This document shows, one piece after another, positions 43,303 to 56,148 of a stretch of DNA of 64,000 nucleotides. Under the pieces are notes generated by a model. That model saw only the letters and a program-made list of their open reading frames with translations. It was not told the origin of the DNA and did not search any database. Positions within the stretch are counted from its first letter, which is position 1; each line of letters opens with the position of its first letter. This DNA comes from Dasypus novemcinctus (taxonomy: Eukaryota; Chordata; Mammalia; Cingulata; Dasypodidae): contig NC_080701.1 in assembly GCF_030445035.2 (NCBI RefSeq), forward strand, positions 13,110,739-13,174,738, written 5' to 3'. Position numbers and translations under genes: made by a program.

Positions 43303-46300
43303 TTTTTTTTTTTCAATTATTTTATTTTATTTATTCATTAAAAAATATATTACATTCAAAAAATATGAGGTCCTCATTCACCCCCACCGCCCCCACCCCA
43401 CCACTCCCCCCACAGTAACACTCTCCCCATCATCATGACACATCCATTGCATCTGGTGAGTACATCTCTGGGCATCGCTGCACCCCATGGCCAATGGTCC
43501 ACACCATAGCCCACACTCTCCCACGTTCCATCCAGTGGGCCATGGGAGGACGTACAATGTCTGGCAATTGTCCCTGCAGCACCACCCAGGACAACTCCAA
43601 GTCCCAAAAATGCCTCCACATCTCATCTCTTCCTCCCATTCCCCACACTCAGCAGCCACCATGGCCACTTTTTCCACACCAATGCCACATTTTCTCGATT
43701 ATTAACCACAATAGTTCATGAATAGAATATCATTAAGTCCACTCTAATCCTTACTGTATTCCTCCTTCCTGTGGACCTTGGCTTGGTTGTGTCCATTCCA
43801 CATCTATGTCAAGAGGGGGTTTATATTACACATGGATACTGGATGCAATGCAATCCTCCTACTTTCAGTTGTAGGCACTCTAGGCTCCATGGTGTGGTGG
43901 TTGACATTCTTCAACTCCATGTTAGCTGAGTGGGGTAAGTCCAATAAATCAGAGGGTAGGAGCTGAAGTCTGTTGAGGCTCAGGGCCTGGCTATCACATT
44001 GTCAGTCCAGAGATTCAAATCCCCTAGATATCTTAAACCCCAGCACCAACTACAATTCCAGTAAAGTAGCATGAAAGGCTTGTGAAAAGAGATCACATCT
44101 GAGTCGAGCTCCATCACGCAGAAACACCAACTCCAAAGAAGGGCCAACTGACATGGCAGTGAACTCCATCTGCCATGACCATAAAACCTGTGGGTCTCTT
44201 TAGCCCTCAAAAGAACCAATACCTGGGGTTGTATCTACTTTATCTGTCTCTGAGACTCTGCTCAGGTGTGCATAAGGACAATCCTTCTGACAACCTCCAG
44301 ACTCTTTTTTAGAGACTCATAGCCATATAAACTCATTTGTCCTTTCCATTTCCCCCTTAATTTAGGTCAAACAGCATTTTTAACACCTGTTATTATATGT
44401 AGACAGGGATATTCTGCTGGTCCGCGTTAAACCTTTAATTCAAGATCATTTTCTAGTTACGTCATCAGCTGGTACTTGGTAGTGATCCCTCGGCGCCAGG
44501 AAAGCTCATCCCAAGGTGTCATGTCCCACGCTGGGGGGAAGGCAGTGCATTTACATTCTGAGTTTGGCTTCGAGACTGGCCACATTTGAGTAACACAGAG
44601 GCTGTCAGGAGGGAACTCCTAGGCACACTGCTGCTCTAGGCCTTGTTCTTATTTCAGGTGTATAGGCTCACAAGCATAGTCATTAGTATCAGGGGCTCAC
44701 TGTTGGACCCTCATTCCTTCCTGGTCCTTGCCATTGCACCCAGGGGACTGCCGCTGCTCCCCTAGGGACCATGACAGAGCACCCCCTGGCCAGGAACCCA
44801 GTACCCCCCCAGCTGTTGTTTTTAATTGTTTCCACTATGAGTATATCCAAACATTTCCATGCACCCTGGACACATGCCCTGTATAACTCCCTGTCATCCA
44901 TATGTCCCTGGTCAATGACATCCCATACCAGTATTCCTCCACTGCCATTGTTGAACCACTCTGTGATCCAAAACTTTCTGAAAAGTGAAGCCCAATATAA
45001 TGCCAGGTTCCCTTAACAGTAAAATGGAATATAGTGATGAATTTAAAGGTTAGATATAAAATACATATTGATTTGGAAAAATTCTACATCCTATATTTTT
45101 CTTTTTTCTTTTTTTCCTAATTATTGAGCTTCTCTTCACAAGAGCCATAGATCACAGTAATTCATATATATAATATACAGTACTCCCCATATTCAATATA
45201 AAACCTTTTCCCTTCCACAGCGGTATTCTTTTAACTTATTCATATCATATTTACTGAAACTGATGTACAGATATTGAGACAATAGCTTTCAAACAAGGTA
45301 ACATTTGTGTTTACATTGTGGTTTATACTTTAGGCTATACAGTTTTCTAAATTTTTAGTTTTCCTATGTTTTACATTATGGTTTACATTATTAGTCTGTC
45401 ATCCCCTATATGTTTTTGGTGTAATATTACATGTTTTATATCCATCCTTGTGTACTCTTGTGAAACACTTCTACTGCCCTCACGTTGGTTCCATCTATTC
45501 AATATCTCCCTTGGAGCACACAATGACAGTCAATCTTCATTTCTTGAGGAGCTATGTTCAGAGATACTTGCAACAGTGTTGAGGGCTTGACTTGCTCAAC
45601 TACCCTAATGCTCTGGGAGCCACCATTTCTCTTGAGACATACAGTTCCCTCTATTTGATGGCATTAGTCCTCCCCAGGATGTGGGTCTACCTTCACTCTC
45701 ATTACATGGGTCTCTACCCAATGGTATAACCCACTCTGGCAAAATGAGCATTCAGATATTCCCTAGGAGTCGGTCCTGCGTCAGATTATCCCCTTTAAGT
45801 ATCTTAAACAGGTAACTTCCCTAATTATATTTTGAAAAGGTTTTCTCAGCATTATACTCTCAACCAACACCTGACAATCTCCTATGTTCGTATGTTGCCC
45901 TATTCTCCCCCCAATTTCTTGGGCAATATTACCCATCCGCCCATCCCTAGCCCCCCTCAAACCCACAAAGCCCCACCCAAAGGTAACCTTACGCCCCCAT
46001 TTTATCCCTTCCTTGTACACATACTTACCTCCAGCTTATCATAGATTTCACCCATGTAGATGTCAGCTTACATCCTTCCTCTACCCCCCGATTTCCTGTA
46101 AGCCTATCTTCCGTCTCTAGCTCTCTGAGGCAGCTTGCTTATTTCATATCATTGAGGTCATGTAGTGTTTGTCCTTCAATGCCTGGGTTGCTTCACTCAA
46201 CACAAGGTTCTCAAGATTCATCCATGTTATCACGTGTGTTTGTAGTGTATTTGTTCTTAAAGCCGAGTAGTATTCCATTGTATGTATATACCACATTTTA

Positions 46301-47552
46301 TTGATCCACTCATCTGTTGATGGGCATTTGGGTTGATTCCAACTTTTGGCGATAGTGAACAATGCTGCTATGAACATTGGTGTGCATATATCGGTTTGTG
46401 TCCTTGTTTTCAGTTCTGCTGGGTATATACCCAGCAGTGGAATTGCTGGGTCATATGGCAAATCTATGGTTAGTTTTTGAGAAACCGCCAAACTGTCCTC
46501 CAGAATGGTTGGATCCTTCTGCATTCCCACCAGCAGTGGATGAGTGTTCCCATTTCTTCACATCCTCTCCAGCATTTGTATTCTGTTTTTTTCATAGCTG
46601 CCAATCTTATGGGAGTAAGATGGTATCTCATTGTAGTTTTGATTTGCATTTCCCTGATAGCTAAAGATTTGGAGCATTTTTTCATGTGCTTTTTAGCCAT
46701 TTGTATTTCTTCTTTGGGGAAATGTCTGTTTAAATCTTTTTCCCATTTTTTAAATGGGTTGTTTATCTTTTTATTTTCAAGATATAGGAGCTCTTTATAT
46801 ATGAAAGTTATAAATCTCTTATCGGATATATGGTTGCCAAATATTTTCTCCCATTGTGTAGGCTCTCTTTTTACTTTCTTGACAAACTCCTTTGAGGTGC
46901 AGAAGGCTTTAATTTTGATAAGTCCCATTTATCTATTTGTTCTTTTGCTGCTCATGCTTTTGATGTGACATTCATGAAGCCATTTCCTATTACAAGGTCT
47001 TGCAGATATTTCCCTACACTGCTTTCCAAGGTCTTTATGGTCTTGGCTCTTATATTTAGGTCTTTGATCCATGTTGAGTTGATCTTTGTATAAGGTGTGA
47101 GATGGTAATCCTCTTTCATTCTTCTACATATGGATATCCAGTTTTCCAGGCACCATTTGTTGAATAGGCCATTCTCTCCCAGTTGAGAGGGTCTGGTGGC
47201 TTTATCGAATATTATATGGCTATATATATGAGGTTCTATATCAGAACTTTCAATTCGATTCCATTGGTCTGTGTGTCTCTCCTTATGCCAATACCATGCT
47301 GTTTTCACTACTATAGCTTTGTAGTATGTTTTGAAGTCAGGTAGTGTGATTCCTTCAATTTCGTTTTTCTTTTTCAATATGTCTTTGGCTATTCGGGGCC
47401 TCTTTCCTTTCCAAATAAATTTCATAGTTAGCTTTTCTAGTTCCTTAAAGAAGGTTGTGTTGATTTTTATTGGGATTGCATTGACTGTGTAGATCAGTTT
47501 TGGTAGGATAGACATCTTAATAATATTTAGTCTTCCTATCCATGAACAGGGA
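43303..47552 (-). mobile_element. Recent 5'-truncated L1 with perfect 15-bp TSD
   Basis: The minus-strand element starts within ORF2 at 47552 and ends in a poly-A tail (poly-T on plus at 43301-43313). AGGTATTTTACTCTT flanks it at 43288-43302 and 47553-47567. The ORF2 C-terminal part is clear: [37 protein letters not shown], then [15 protein letters not shown] and a C-terminal segment with MWYIHTMEYYSALR. It is broken into three frames (46952-47515, 46470-46928, 46144-46530). About 2.8 kb follows the last ORF2 stop before the tail, long for an L1 3' UTR. Confidence 0.92.
46144..47515 (-). pseudogene. L1 ORF2 C-terminal region, frameshifted
   Basis: Three overlapping minus-strand reading frames in succession cover the region after the reverse-transcriptase domain, including the Cys-rich stretch [20 protein letters not shown] at the C-terminal end. 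At least two frameshifts and the 5' truncation rule out a working protein. It belongs to the recent L1 at 43303-47552. Confidence 0.9.
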
Positions 47553-47574
47553 AGGTATTTTACTCTTGAGAGAG

Positions 47575-48200
47575 AACTCCGGCTTTACCAAAGGCGCAGG
47601 CGCCGCCGACCTCGAGCTCACACACTGGCTTCACGGCACCTGGCGTGGCCCGACGCCCGAGAGGCGGTGCCTCCCCGGAACAACCTGTGACAGGAGGGGG
47701 TGACCTGTGTTTCTCCTAAAAACGGCTTCAGACTATGAGTTCAAAACCAGAGGGACTCCTCTCAGGCCGACCGAGGAGTCCCCTTTAAGGTCCAGCTCTG
47801 GCCCCAAATCCCTCCCTTAGGAAGAGCGCCACCCGCCCCAGAGAGGAAGGCGCGACCGGAAGGGGCGGGCCCTGGCGCGGGGGTCCCGCCACAATGGCTT
47901 CCCGTGGGGTCCTTGGTGTTTTCCTTCTCTCTGTTCTCCCCCTCTTGTGCCTGGAACTCCGACGTGGTAGCCCGGATCTAGGTAAGCGTTGACTTTTGCC
48001 CTCTGCCTCTCACCCGGTGTCCTGACCCACGTAGGTCGCTTAGAATTTCTTATCTTGAAGGCCGCGTTGCCCAAGGGCGGCTTTGACTACGGCTCCCAGG
48101 CTGCACCGCGCCCGGCCCCGCTTCCGGCGCCGGCCTGGCGGACCCTGCTGGGAGCGGGTCTCCCGGGGTTGTGGGGCTGAGGCGGGAGCTGGGGTGAACT
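47575..48200. promoter_or_regulatory. UBXN8: CpG island and promoter region of UBXN8
   Basis: GC- and CpG-rich DNA surrounds UBXN8 exon 1. An ETS/GABP-type motif ACCGGAAG (47855-47862) overlaps a GC box GGGGCGGGC (47862-47870), 24-39 bp before the start codon, and no TATA box is seen. The island begins immediately after the 3' TSD of a 4.25 kb L1 inserted on the other strand, so the promoter's upstream flank is retrotransposon DNA. Confidence 0.75.
47894..47981 (+). CDS. UBXN8: UBXN8 exon 1 (coding part)
   Basis: ATG at 47894-47896 is in the context GCCACAATGG, with A at -3 and G at +4. The exon encodes MASRGVLGVFLLSVLPLLCL and nine further residues, plus one base, then donor CTAG|GTAAGC. 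Residues 5-20 form the first hydrophobic segment, followed by basic residues (ELRR). It matches the mammalian N-terminus closely. It is shorter than most ORF cut-offs. Confidence 0.95.
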
Positions 48201-49700
48201 TCGCGGGAGGACTTTCCCTCCAGGCTTAGCTGTTCTCACAGTGAATGCCCACTCTAGGTCGGGCTTGGCACCAGGCTCCCGGCGTACATGTTACAAGCTC
48301 TGGGGAAGTTTTTCGAGTGGAAGGACCAAGGCTAAAATCCCAGACACAGAGACGCAGACTACTTTCAAATTGCCCCGCATGCCCCCACGGGCACAATCAT
48401 AGTGATTTGATGAAGGCTTTCTGAGGTATTTTAGCTGAGATTTGAAGGATGGTTAGGAGCCATCCCTGTGAAAAACCAGAGGAAGAACATTCCAGGCATA
48501 TGTGATTGTGACATGTTACAGGAACGGGATGAAGGACATTGGCTGGATCGAGGAGAGTAAGGTGGAGACTGGCTCAAGATGATAACATTTATTGAGCCCC
48601 TGTTGTAATCCAAACATGTGATGTTTATCATTATTTCATTTAATCTGCACCACAGCCATAGGGGGTAGATACTTTTATAATTCCCATTTTACAGTTAAGA
48701 ATCAGATACATGGAAAAGTGTCTTTCCTAAGGTTGTTTAAAGGTCACTCTGGATTCTGTGTGGATAAAATTTGAAAAGCTGTAGTAGAAGCAGTAAGGCA
48801 AGTTAGGTGTTTGAAGTAGGCAAGTAGTAATGATAGCCTGGATGAACAGAGAGATGAAATGTGGACAGATTTGGGATTATTGAGGAAGTAGAATGAAGAG
48901 ACCTTGTTGATGGGTTGACGTTTTGGTTGAGAGGAAAAGATTCAAGATTGATTTCCACAGATGGTGTTGAACAACTCTAGGTAGTCAGAGTGCCATTGAG
49001 AAGAAGAAACAGGATTACTGAGGAGAACGGAGAATCAGGAGTTCGGTTTGGAAATATTAATGTTCAGTTTACATGTCTTGTCTCCCTTATTGAGTTCTAA
49101 GGGTAGAGACGATGATGAACCTTAGCTTTGTGTATCTCCACCCTGCTTCTCCACCTTCCCTTTCGCCAGAGAGTCAGATACAGAAATGTTGCTTGAAATA
49201 GGAAATTCAACAAAATGTTTTTTCTAAGCATTTGCAGAGAACCCATCCCCCCAACCAAACCTTTATCAAAATGAAATAAAAGAATGTTAACTTCACATTC
49301 ATCTGTTACAAAAGTTACTTGCTCCATTAACCTTTACAGCATCTATTCCTACTCTGCTCATCTATAATCTCCTACTTTGCACAAATAATTGAATCACTAG
49401 TCAATGAGAAGATGGTTACTGAGGGGTCGGAAGGAATTCTGCTCACGTGATCACTTCTGACCCCAGGGGGATAACTTCTTGAGAGCAAAAAGACCACAAA
49501 CAATTTTTATTTTTATTTTAAATTTTTAAAATTTATTTTTGTATTCCCAAAACCTATCATAATGTCTAATTTAATAAAAATTAGACCAGGAATTCTAAAC
49601 CATGCACCTAGGCTGAAGACAGCATTTCCTTCTGGTTCTTGGAATTTTCACTTGATGGATTCCTTTTGACTAGTATCTTCTCTCTGTGAACTGGTGTTAG
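48200..49700. other. UBXN8 intron 1, proximal part: no gene seen
   Basis: Mostly unique-looking DNA with one MIR-type SINE (48580-48715). No coding match. Confidence 0.4.
48580..48715 (+). repeat. MIR-type ancient SINE
   Basis: ATAACATTTATTGAGCCCC, CATTTAATCTGCACCACAGC and CCCATTTTACAGTTAAGAAT follow the well-known order of an ancient mammalian SINE. UBXN8 intron 1. Confidence 0.7.
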
Positions 49701-49716
49701 TTTCCTTTGGTTTCTT

Positions 49717-50142
49717 TTTTTTTAAGAGATTTATTTATTTTTGTTGATTTCTCTCCCCCCCCCATGTCTGCTCTCTGTGTCCATTCACTGTGTGTTCTTC
49801 TGTGTCCGCTTGTATTCGTGTCAGCAGCACCTGAAATAGTGTCAGCAGCACCTATGTCTCTTTTTGTTGTGTCATCTTGCTGCATCAGCTCTCTGCGTGT
49901 GTGGTGCCATTCCTGGGCAGGTTGCACTTTTTTTGCACTGGGTGGCTCTCCTTACGGGGTGCATTCCTTGTTCGTGGGGGTCCCCCATGCGGGTGACACC
50001 CCCGCGTGGCATGGCACTCCTTGCGTGCATCAGCACTGCACATGGGCCAGCTCACCACATGGGTCAGGAGGCCCGGGGTTTGAACCTTGGACCTCCCGTG
50101 TGGTAGGCGGAAGCCCTATCCATTGGCCCAAATCCACTTCCC
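49717..50142 (-). repeat. DAS-type chimeric tRNA SINE with perfect TSD
   Basis: This minus-strand copy in UBXN8 intron 1 is flanked by a perfect 13-bp repeat, CCTTTGGTTTCTT, at 49704-49716 and 50143-50155. The intact TSD indicates a fairly recent insertion. Confidence 0.95.
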
Positions 50143-50844
50143 CCTTTGGTTTCTTGATATTGGGTTCTCCAAATAATAACAGTATATAAGTCTGTTTTAT
50201 AAATCATACATCCCAGTGTGACAGCTGGCGGCTGTGCTTTATGTTTTATGTGGAACATTACTTACAGATACTGCTACTCTTAGCAGCTGCCCCAAATTGA
50301 GTTCCCAGAGGGAAAAGTGGAACTTCCAAACTACGCTGTATTGCTAAACATAGAAAAATAATCCCTATCTGTTTCTACTATGTAAAAGCCTTCATTGCCA
50401 ATATAATTTACTTGTACTTCAGCTACATATTTTAAGAGTGTTTCTTCACATTTGTTATTCTCTGAAGTGTCCTTCTTATGGGCCTTTGAGAGTAGGAATT
50501 TAAAAAATCAACTTAATTTTAAAATTTTTACTTGGAGGGTATGCACCAAGGTACTGGTGTTGGAGGATGTCCTGATTTTAAACTACCTGAACATTACCTG
50601 TTCAGTAGTTGTTGCTGTCAAAAGTTGGAGAGAGATGATACAAAAAAAATTGTATTTCTTCCTTAAGCAATTTTTAATTGTTTCTTTTTTAAGGATTACA
50701 TATATCTGTTTTCAGTTTAAAGTATTTTAAGTCTGAATATAAAAATTTTAAATAATCTTCCTTCATTCCTTTAGTTAATTGACGTACCTACCAGACCTGA
50801 TCACACTGGTAAGATAGTTCCTCTGTACCTCTGCCATGTGACTT

Positions 50845-51290
50845 TTTTTTAAACTTTTTATTTTGAAATAATTTCAGACTTACATGGATTTACAAAATTA
50901 ACACAAAAACAATACATGGAATGCCAGCGTACCCCCATGCAGATACCCAGATTTACCAACCATTAGCATTTTGCTACATTTGGTGTGTCATTTGATCTAA
51001 TTATGGCTACCTATCATCTGTATTTATTTATCTATATCTATCTATCTTCTCAACATTTGAGAGTAGGTTGCATACATCATTCTCTTCTAATACTTAACAC
51101 TGCCATATATATTTCCTTAGACTAGGAACACTCACTTATGTAACTACTTAATTATATCACGTTAAAGCAATTTAACATTAAGGTATACAGTCCATATTCC
51201 AGTTTATTCAGTTTCAGTAATGTCCTTTGGGGCATTTTCCTCTCCATTATTAGATCTAATCCAGGATCATGTATTGCATTTAATTATCAT
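50845..51290 (-). mobile_element. Old L1-type fragment
   Basis: On plus it begins TTTTATTTTGAAATAATTTC and resembles the reverse of an ancient L1 3' region. A TC-rich simple repeat follows (51290-51327). Confidence 0.5.
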
Positions 51291-51327
51291 TCTCTCTCTC
51301 TTTCCCTCTCTCCCTCTCTCCCTCTTT
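51290..51327 (+). repeat. TC-rich simple repeat
   Basis: TCTC and CCTCT units in UBXN8 intron 1, between two L1 fragments. Confidence 0.85.
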
Positions 51328-51518
51328 AACCTCCCTAGACTACCCCTTTCAACCACATTTACATTTATAAATCAGCAGCGTTAAGTATACTCACTATAAT
51401 AATATGTAACCATATTATATTCTTTGTTTTTCGCTAAATGATTTAACTACCATACATGATCACATTGGTAGGATGGTTCCTCCATATCTCTGCCATATCA
51501 TTTTTAAAAATAAAATAA

Positions 51519-51950
51519 GGGAAGCGGACTTGGCCCAGTGGTTAGGGCATCCACCTACCACATGGGAGGTCCACGGTTCAAACCCCGGGCCTCCTTGACC
51601 CGTGTGGAGCTGGCCCATGCGCAGTGCTGATGTGTGCAAGGAGTGCCCTGCCACGCAGGGGTATCCCCCGCGTAGGGGAGCCCCATGTGCAAGGAGCGCA
51701 CCCCGTAAGGAGAGCCACCCAGCGCGAAAGAAAGTGCAGCCTGCCCAAGAATGGCGCCGCACACAGAGAGAGCTGACACAGCAAGATGACACAACAAAAA
51801 GAAACACAGATTCCCGGTACCGCTGATAAGGATAGAAGTGGTCACAGAAGAACACAGCAAATGGATACCGAAAGCAGACAACTAGGGGAGGGGGGAGAAA
51901 TAAATAAAAAATAACCTTTTAAAAATAAATAAATAAAATAAAATAAAAAT
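51519..51950 (+). repeat. DAS-type chimeric tRNA SINE
   Basis: This is a well-preserved plus-strand copy in UBXN8 intron 1 with an A-rich, TAAA-rich tail. AAAAATAAA-like sequence on both sides may be the TSD but is low in complexity. Confidence 0.92.
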
Positions 51951-51964
51951 CCTAAAAACTCCTG

Positions 51965-53367
51965 TAGGGTAGAAACCATTTTTTGTGTGTGGTTTAAGTC
52001 TTTTATTATGAAAAAATCTCAAACATAGAGAATAATATAATGAACCTCCTTGTACCATCACCCAGCTTTAACAATTACCAACCTTTATACAATCTTGTTT
52101 CAATTATACCTCCACCCACATCTTCTCTCCTGTATTATTTTCACTTAGCATATTTTTTGTCTGATATTATCATCTTGTAACATTAACCTATGTTCAGTTT
52201 CAAAGAAAAACAGTCATATATGCAATTTTACTGATATTTCACATTTACTATGCTATACATTCCCATCCTACATTTTTCAGCTTTCCTTTTAGTAATGTAC
52301 ATGACCTTAGACTTTCCCTTTTGACCACTGTCATACCCATATAATAGCACTGTTAGTACAGATGTTATGTTGCTTTCACCTTTTCTATTCATTTCCAAAG
52401 ATTAACACACATCTTTTTTACCAACTCTACACAAGTCAACCCTCAGCTTTCCATTCTCTATAACCTATTCCCTGGTGACCCGTATTCAAGTTATTAATTC
52501 CATGAGATTATACAATATATTTAGTGTAGTCAGACATTATCCTTTTATGTCTGGCTTGCTTCACTTAGCATAATGTCCTTCAGGTTCATCTGTGTTGTCA
52601 TATGCTTTATGACTTCATTTCTTCTTACTGCTGCATAATATTCCATCTTGTGTATATATCACAGTTTGTTTATCCATTCATTGGTTGATGGACACCTGGA
52701 TTTCCATCTTTTGGCAATCGTGAATAACACTGCAATGAACATTAGTGTGCAGATGTCTGTTCACGTCACTGCTCTCAGTTCTTCTGAGCGTATATCTGGT
52801 AGTGGTATTGCTGGCTCACATGGCAAATTTATATTCAACTCTTTTAGGAATGCCACACAGTCCTCCACAGTGGCTGTACCATTCTGCATTCCCACCAACA
52901 GTGAATAAGTGTTCCTATCTCTCCACATCCTCTTCAACACTTGTAGTTTTCTGTCTTTTTAATAGTGGCCATTCTAATAGGTGTGAATCATTATAATTTT
53001 GATTTTCATTTCCCTAATCTCTAGTGATGTTGAACATTTTTTCATGTGTTTTTTTATCATTTGTATTTCTTCTCTGGACAAATGTTTATTCAAGTCTTTT
53101 GCCCAATTTTAAACTGGGTTTCTTTTTATTGTTGAGTTGTAGCATCTCTGTATATCATGGGTCTTAAACCCTTATTGGATATATGATTTCCAAATGTTTT
53201 CTCCCATTGAATTGGCTGCCTTTTCATCCTTTTGACAAAGTCCTTTGAGGTACAGAAGTGTTTAATTTTGAGAAGGCCCTATTAGTTTCTATTTTCTTTT
53301 ATTGCTTGTGCTTTGGGTATAAGGTCCAAGAAACCACCACCTACCACAAGATCTTTAAGATGTTAAA
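51965..53367 (-). mobile_element. L1 3' part (3' UTR and ORF2 C-terminus)
   Basis: It contains CTGCATAATATTCCATCTTG, CAACAGTGAATAAGTGTTCC and CTCCCATTGAATTGGCTGCC, the reverse of L1 ORF2-end DNA, with degraded frames. The ORF2 piece continues to the dimeric SINE at 53378. The part before about 52500 may be a second, older element. Confidence 0.75.
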
Positions 53368-53377
53368 AACCATTTTT

Positions 53378-53634
53378 CCCCCCTTAGATGGCTCTGTTGT
53401 CTGTCTGCTCATTGTCTCTGTTCATTGTGTCTGCTCATTGTCTCTGCTCGTCTTCTTTATGAGGTACCAGGAACCAAACCTGGGACCTCCCATGTGAGAG
53501 GCGGGTGCACAACCACTTGAGCCACATCTGCTCCCAGTTTGTTGTGTCAGCTCATTGCATCTGCTCACCTTCTTTAGGAGGCACTGGGAACCGAACCCAG
53601 GACCTCCCAGCTGCTTGAGCGACATCCACTTTAG
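53378..53634 (-). repeat. Dimeric tRNA-derived SINE with one perfect TSD
   Basis: Two minus-strand tRNA-like units (about 53460-53536 and 53575-53632) with TCTGCTCATTG-type linker and tail. AACCATTTTT flanks the pair at 53368-53377 and 53635-53644, within L1 sequence. Confidence 0.86.
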
Positions 53635-53904
53635 AACCATTTTTAATCCAACTTTTAATCTCCCTTCTTTCACCACTTAGCAAAATATATTCTCAAAGTA
53701 AGTACTTGTGTACATTTTTACTGATTTAATTTTCATCTTAGATCTTAAACTATTGTGATACAAGACTAAATGCTGAATTTTTACTTCTTCTAGGCATACA
53801 TGTCAATGGTAATTTTACTTACCAATGACTTTATAAATATTGAGAAATAGAGAAGCACACAGTTGAAGAATTTTACCATAAGAAATAAGAATTTAGTGTT
53901 TCAG

Positions 53905-54365
53905 TGGTATATTAGAGTTCTCTAGAGAAACAAAACCAACAGGAGAGAGAGAGCAATAGAGAGGAGAGAGATCCAAATATTAAGAGATTTACTTATAGGA
54001 GTTGGCTCACACAGCCATGGGGTTGTCAAGTCTAAATTCTGTATAGGGCCACAAGCTAGAAACTCTGCAGGTGAAGTTGTATTCCCCAGAAGAGGCTGGC
54101 TGCAGAAGGGGCAGGCGTTCTTCCTGACCGCTGAGAGCCTCACTTCTGTCTTAAGACCTGATTGGCTGCGGAGACCCCTCACTGCTGAAAGTGATCTCCT
54201 TTATTGTTTGTGGATGCAGTCAGTTTAGCTGCAATCACCTGACTCCAGATGCTGTTCCATCTACAAAATAACCTCACAGTAACAAAGAGGCGAGTGCTGG
54301 CTTGCCCAAACAACTGGGCACCTTCACCTAACCAGGCTGGCACATGCAATTAGCCATCACAAGTG
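53905..54365 (-). mobile_element. MLT2-like (ERVL) LTR remnant
   Basis: The reverse of the MLT2 pattern is visible: TTAGAGTTCTCTAGAGAAAC, AGGAGAGAGAG, a TAGGAGTTGGCTCACAC stretch and an end at CAATTAGCCATCACA. It is an ancient endogenous-retrovirus LTR without coding capacity. UBXN8 intron 1. Confidence 0.7.
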
Positions 54366-54774
54366 GGAATGAGTTTTAAAATAGAACTAGGACTTGACAA
54401 GTTGACACTGTCACAATTTAATTCCTAATTATGTGTGTGATTTTCCCTTCTCAGAGAAAAGGAAACCAGAGCTTATTCATTATGATAGTCATAATAGTTA
54501 TAATGTAGCCAGTCACTCTTAACTTTACCTGTATTCCTAAAACAGAAGATGCTTGTTTCAGATGTTTATTTTCTGAAACTTATTCTGTTAATGACAACTA
54601 TTATGAATTTTATTGCACAAAAGAGAACATTATATGAAAATAATTAAGGCAGTTGCATAAAATAACTTTTAGTATACTTTCAGTACAAATAATCTTCCAA
54701 TGTATTATGATTTATAATTAATATTAAGAAAAATATTTTAAATTTTAATTGTACTTTTTTTTTTCCTTTATAAG

Positions 54775-54897
54775 GAATTAAAGATTTCATTTTGCTGTGT
54801 GGCCGGATTTTCTTATTGCTTGCTCTTCTTACTTTGATCATTTCTGTGACTACCTCATGGGTTAACTCATTTAAATCTTCCGAAGTTTATCTGAAAG
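54775..54897 (+). CDS. UBXN8: UBXN8 exon 2
   Basis: The acceptor is TTTATAAG after a T-rich tract and the donor is AAAG|GTAAGT. The 123 nt encode residues 30-70 plus one base: GIKDFILLCGRIFLLLALL, then TLIISVTTSWVNSFKSSEVY and LK. Residues 34-54 are a strong transmembrane helix. The segment is nearly identical to the human protein. An ORF continues past the donor into the intron and is not coding there. Confidence 0.96.
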
Positions 54898-54899
54898 GT

Positions 54900-56130
54900 A
54901 AGTTTATTCTTTATGATACCCTCTTAATACTTTTCTACTCAAATTTTTTCTTTGTTTATTCTAGAACTTCATTAAGAACCATTTTAATAATTTGTCTTTT
55001 ATTTTATTTACTTTTAATTAATTTATGATGTGTAATTTCAAGATAGATGAATCATTACAACTTTGTCATGATTATTTTGAAGGGACTATAAATCCTATTA
55101 TTTTTATTTAAAAATTGTGGGTATTCTTATATATACATTGGAAACTATCATTTCTAAATTGATAATTATTAATTCCCTAATTTTAGATTTAATTGTCTAT
55201 TTGTGCAGTTTAACTGCAGTTTGGCACCTAGAGTTTATACACTAGTCTACAAATGGTAAATGTATCTACCATTAATCTCTAGACTAGTCTTTTCACCCTT
55301 AATTTATTTTTCATTTCGTTTTAGAAAATTTATTGAGGCCCTTATATCTTGTTATACAGTTAAGTACTCTAAATTTTAGTAAATCATGCTTGTTCTTCTT
55401 TTCGTTTTGTTTTGATATGCACAAATTTGTGAGTTCTAGAAACCTTTTAAAACAATATTGTAATTAGCCCCAGAACAGATGAATCATAAAACTGAAGCCT
55501 ATATTCTTATATGCTATTAGAAATTTGCCGATAGTGAATTAAATTGTGTTTTATTTTGCTCTTTATTTTTGTAAGTAAGTATAAAGGAAAATAAGCAGTG
55601 TTTCATTTATAACCCTTTCAAATCAACTGTGCATAAAACCATAATCTTAGAAGCTTACACTTATTCAGCCTAAGCATTAAATATGTGGGAGTTTCAGGTT
55701 CTCACAGTTGAAGATTTTAGAAAATTTTTTTCTTCTTTTAATAAATTATTTCATCTTTTATACTTCAAATTGCTCACCTGGGAAATTAAATAAGAGTTTT
55801 GTAACTTCTCTTAGAAAGTTTGTGTTAAATGCATTTTTGATACCAGGAAGGGTATCTGCTGTATACATTAAACTACCAGGTCAGATATTCTGTGTTTCAC
55901 AATTAAGGGAAATGTGCACTTGTCATGTGTCTGTACTTTAAGTTGTACATTTATGTTGTTGTAGTTGAAATCCTTTTGGCACATTTTTGGGTTGATAACT
56001 TTGAGACAGTCACTACTGAAGGTTGTAACTCTGTTATGTAATCATATTTAAGACTGTCTAGAGCCTAATTATAGTAACATTTTCTTCAAATGAATAAAAT
56101 ATCAGCTTTCTCACACATGTTCTGTCTTCC
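54900..56130. other. UBXN8 intron 2, proximal part: nothing recognised
   Basis: AT-rich intronic DNA. The ORF at 55708-55941 has no recognisable product. Confidence 0.4.
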
Positions 56131-56148
56131 CTACTGTCATTAGGTATT

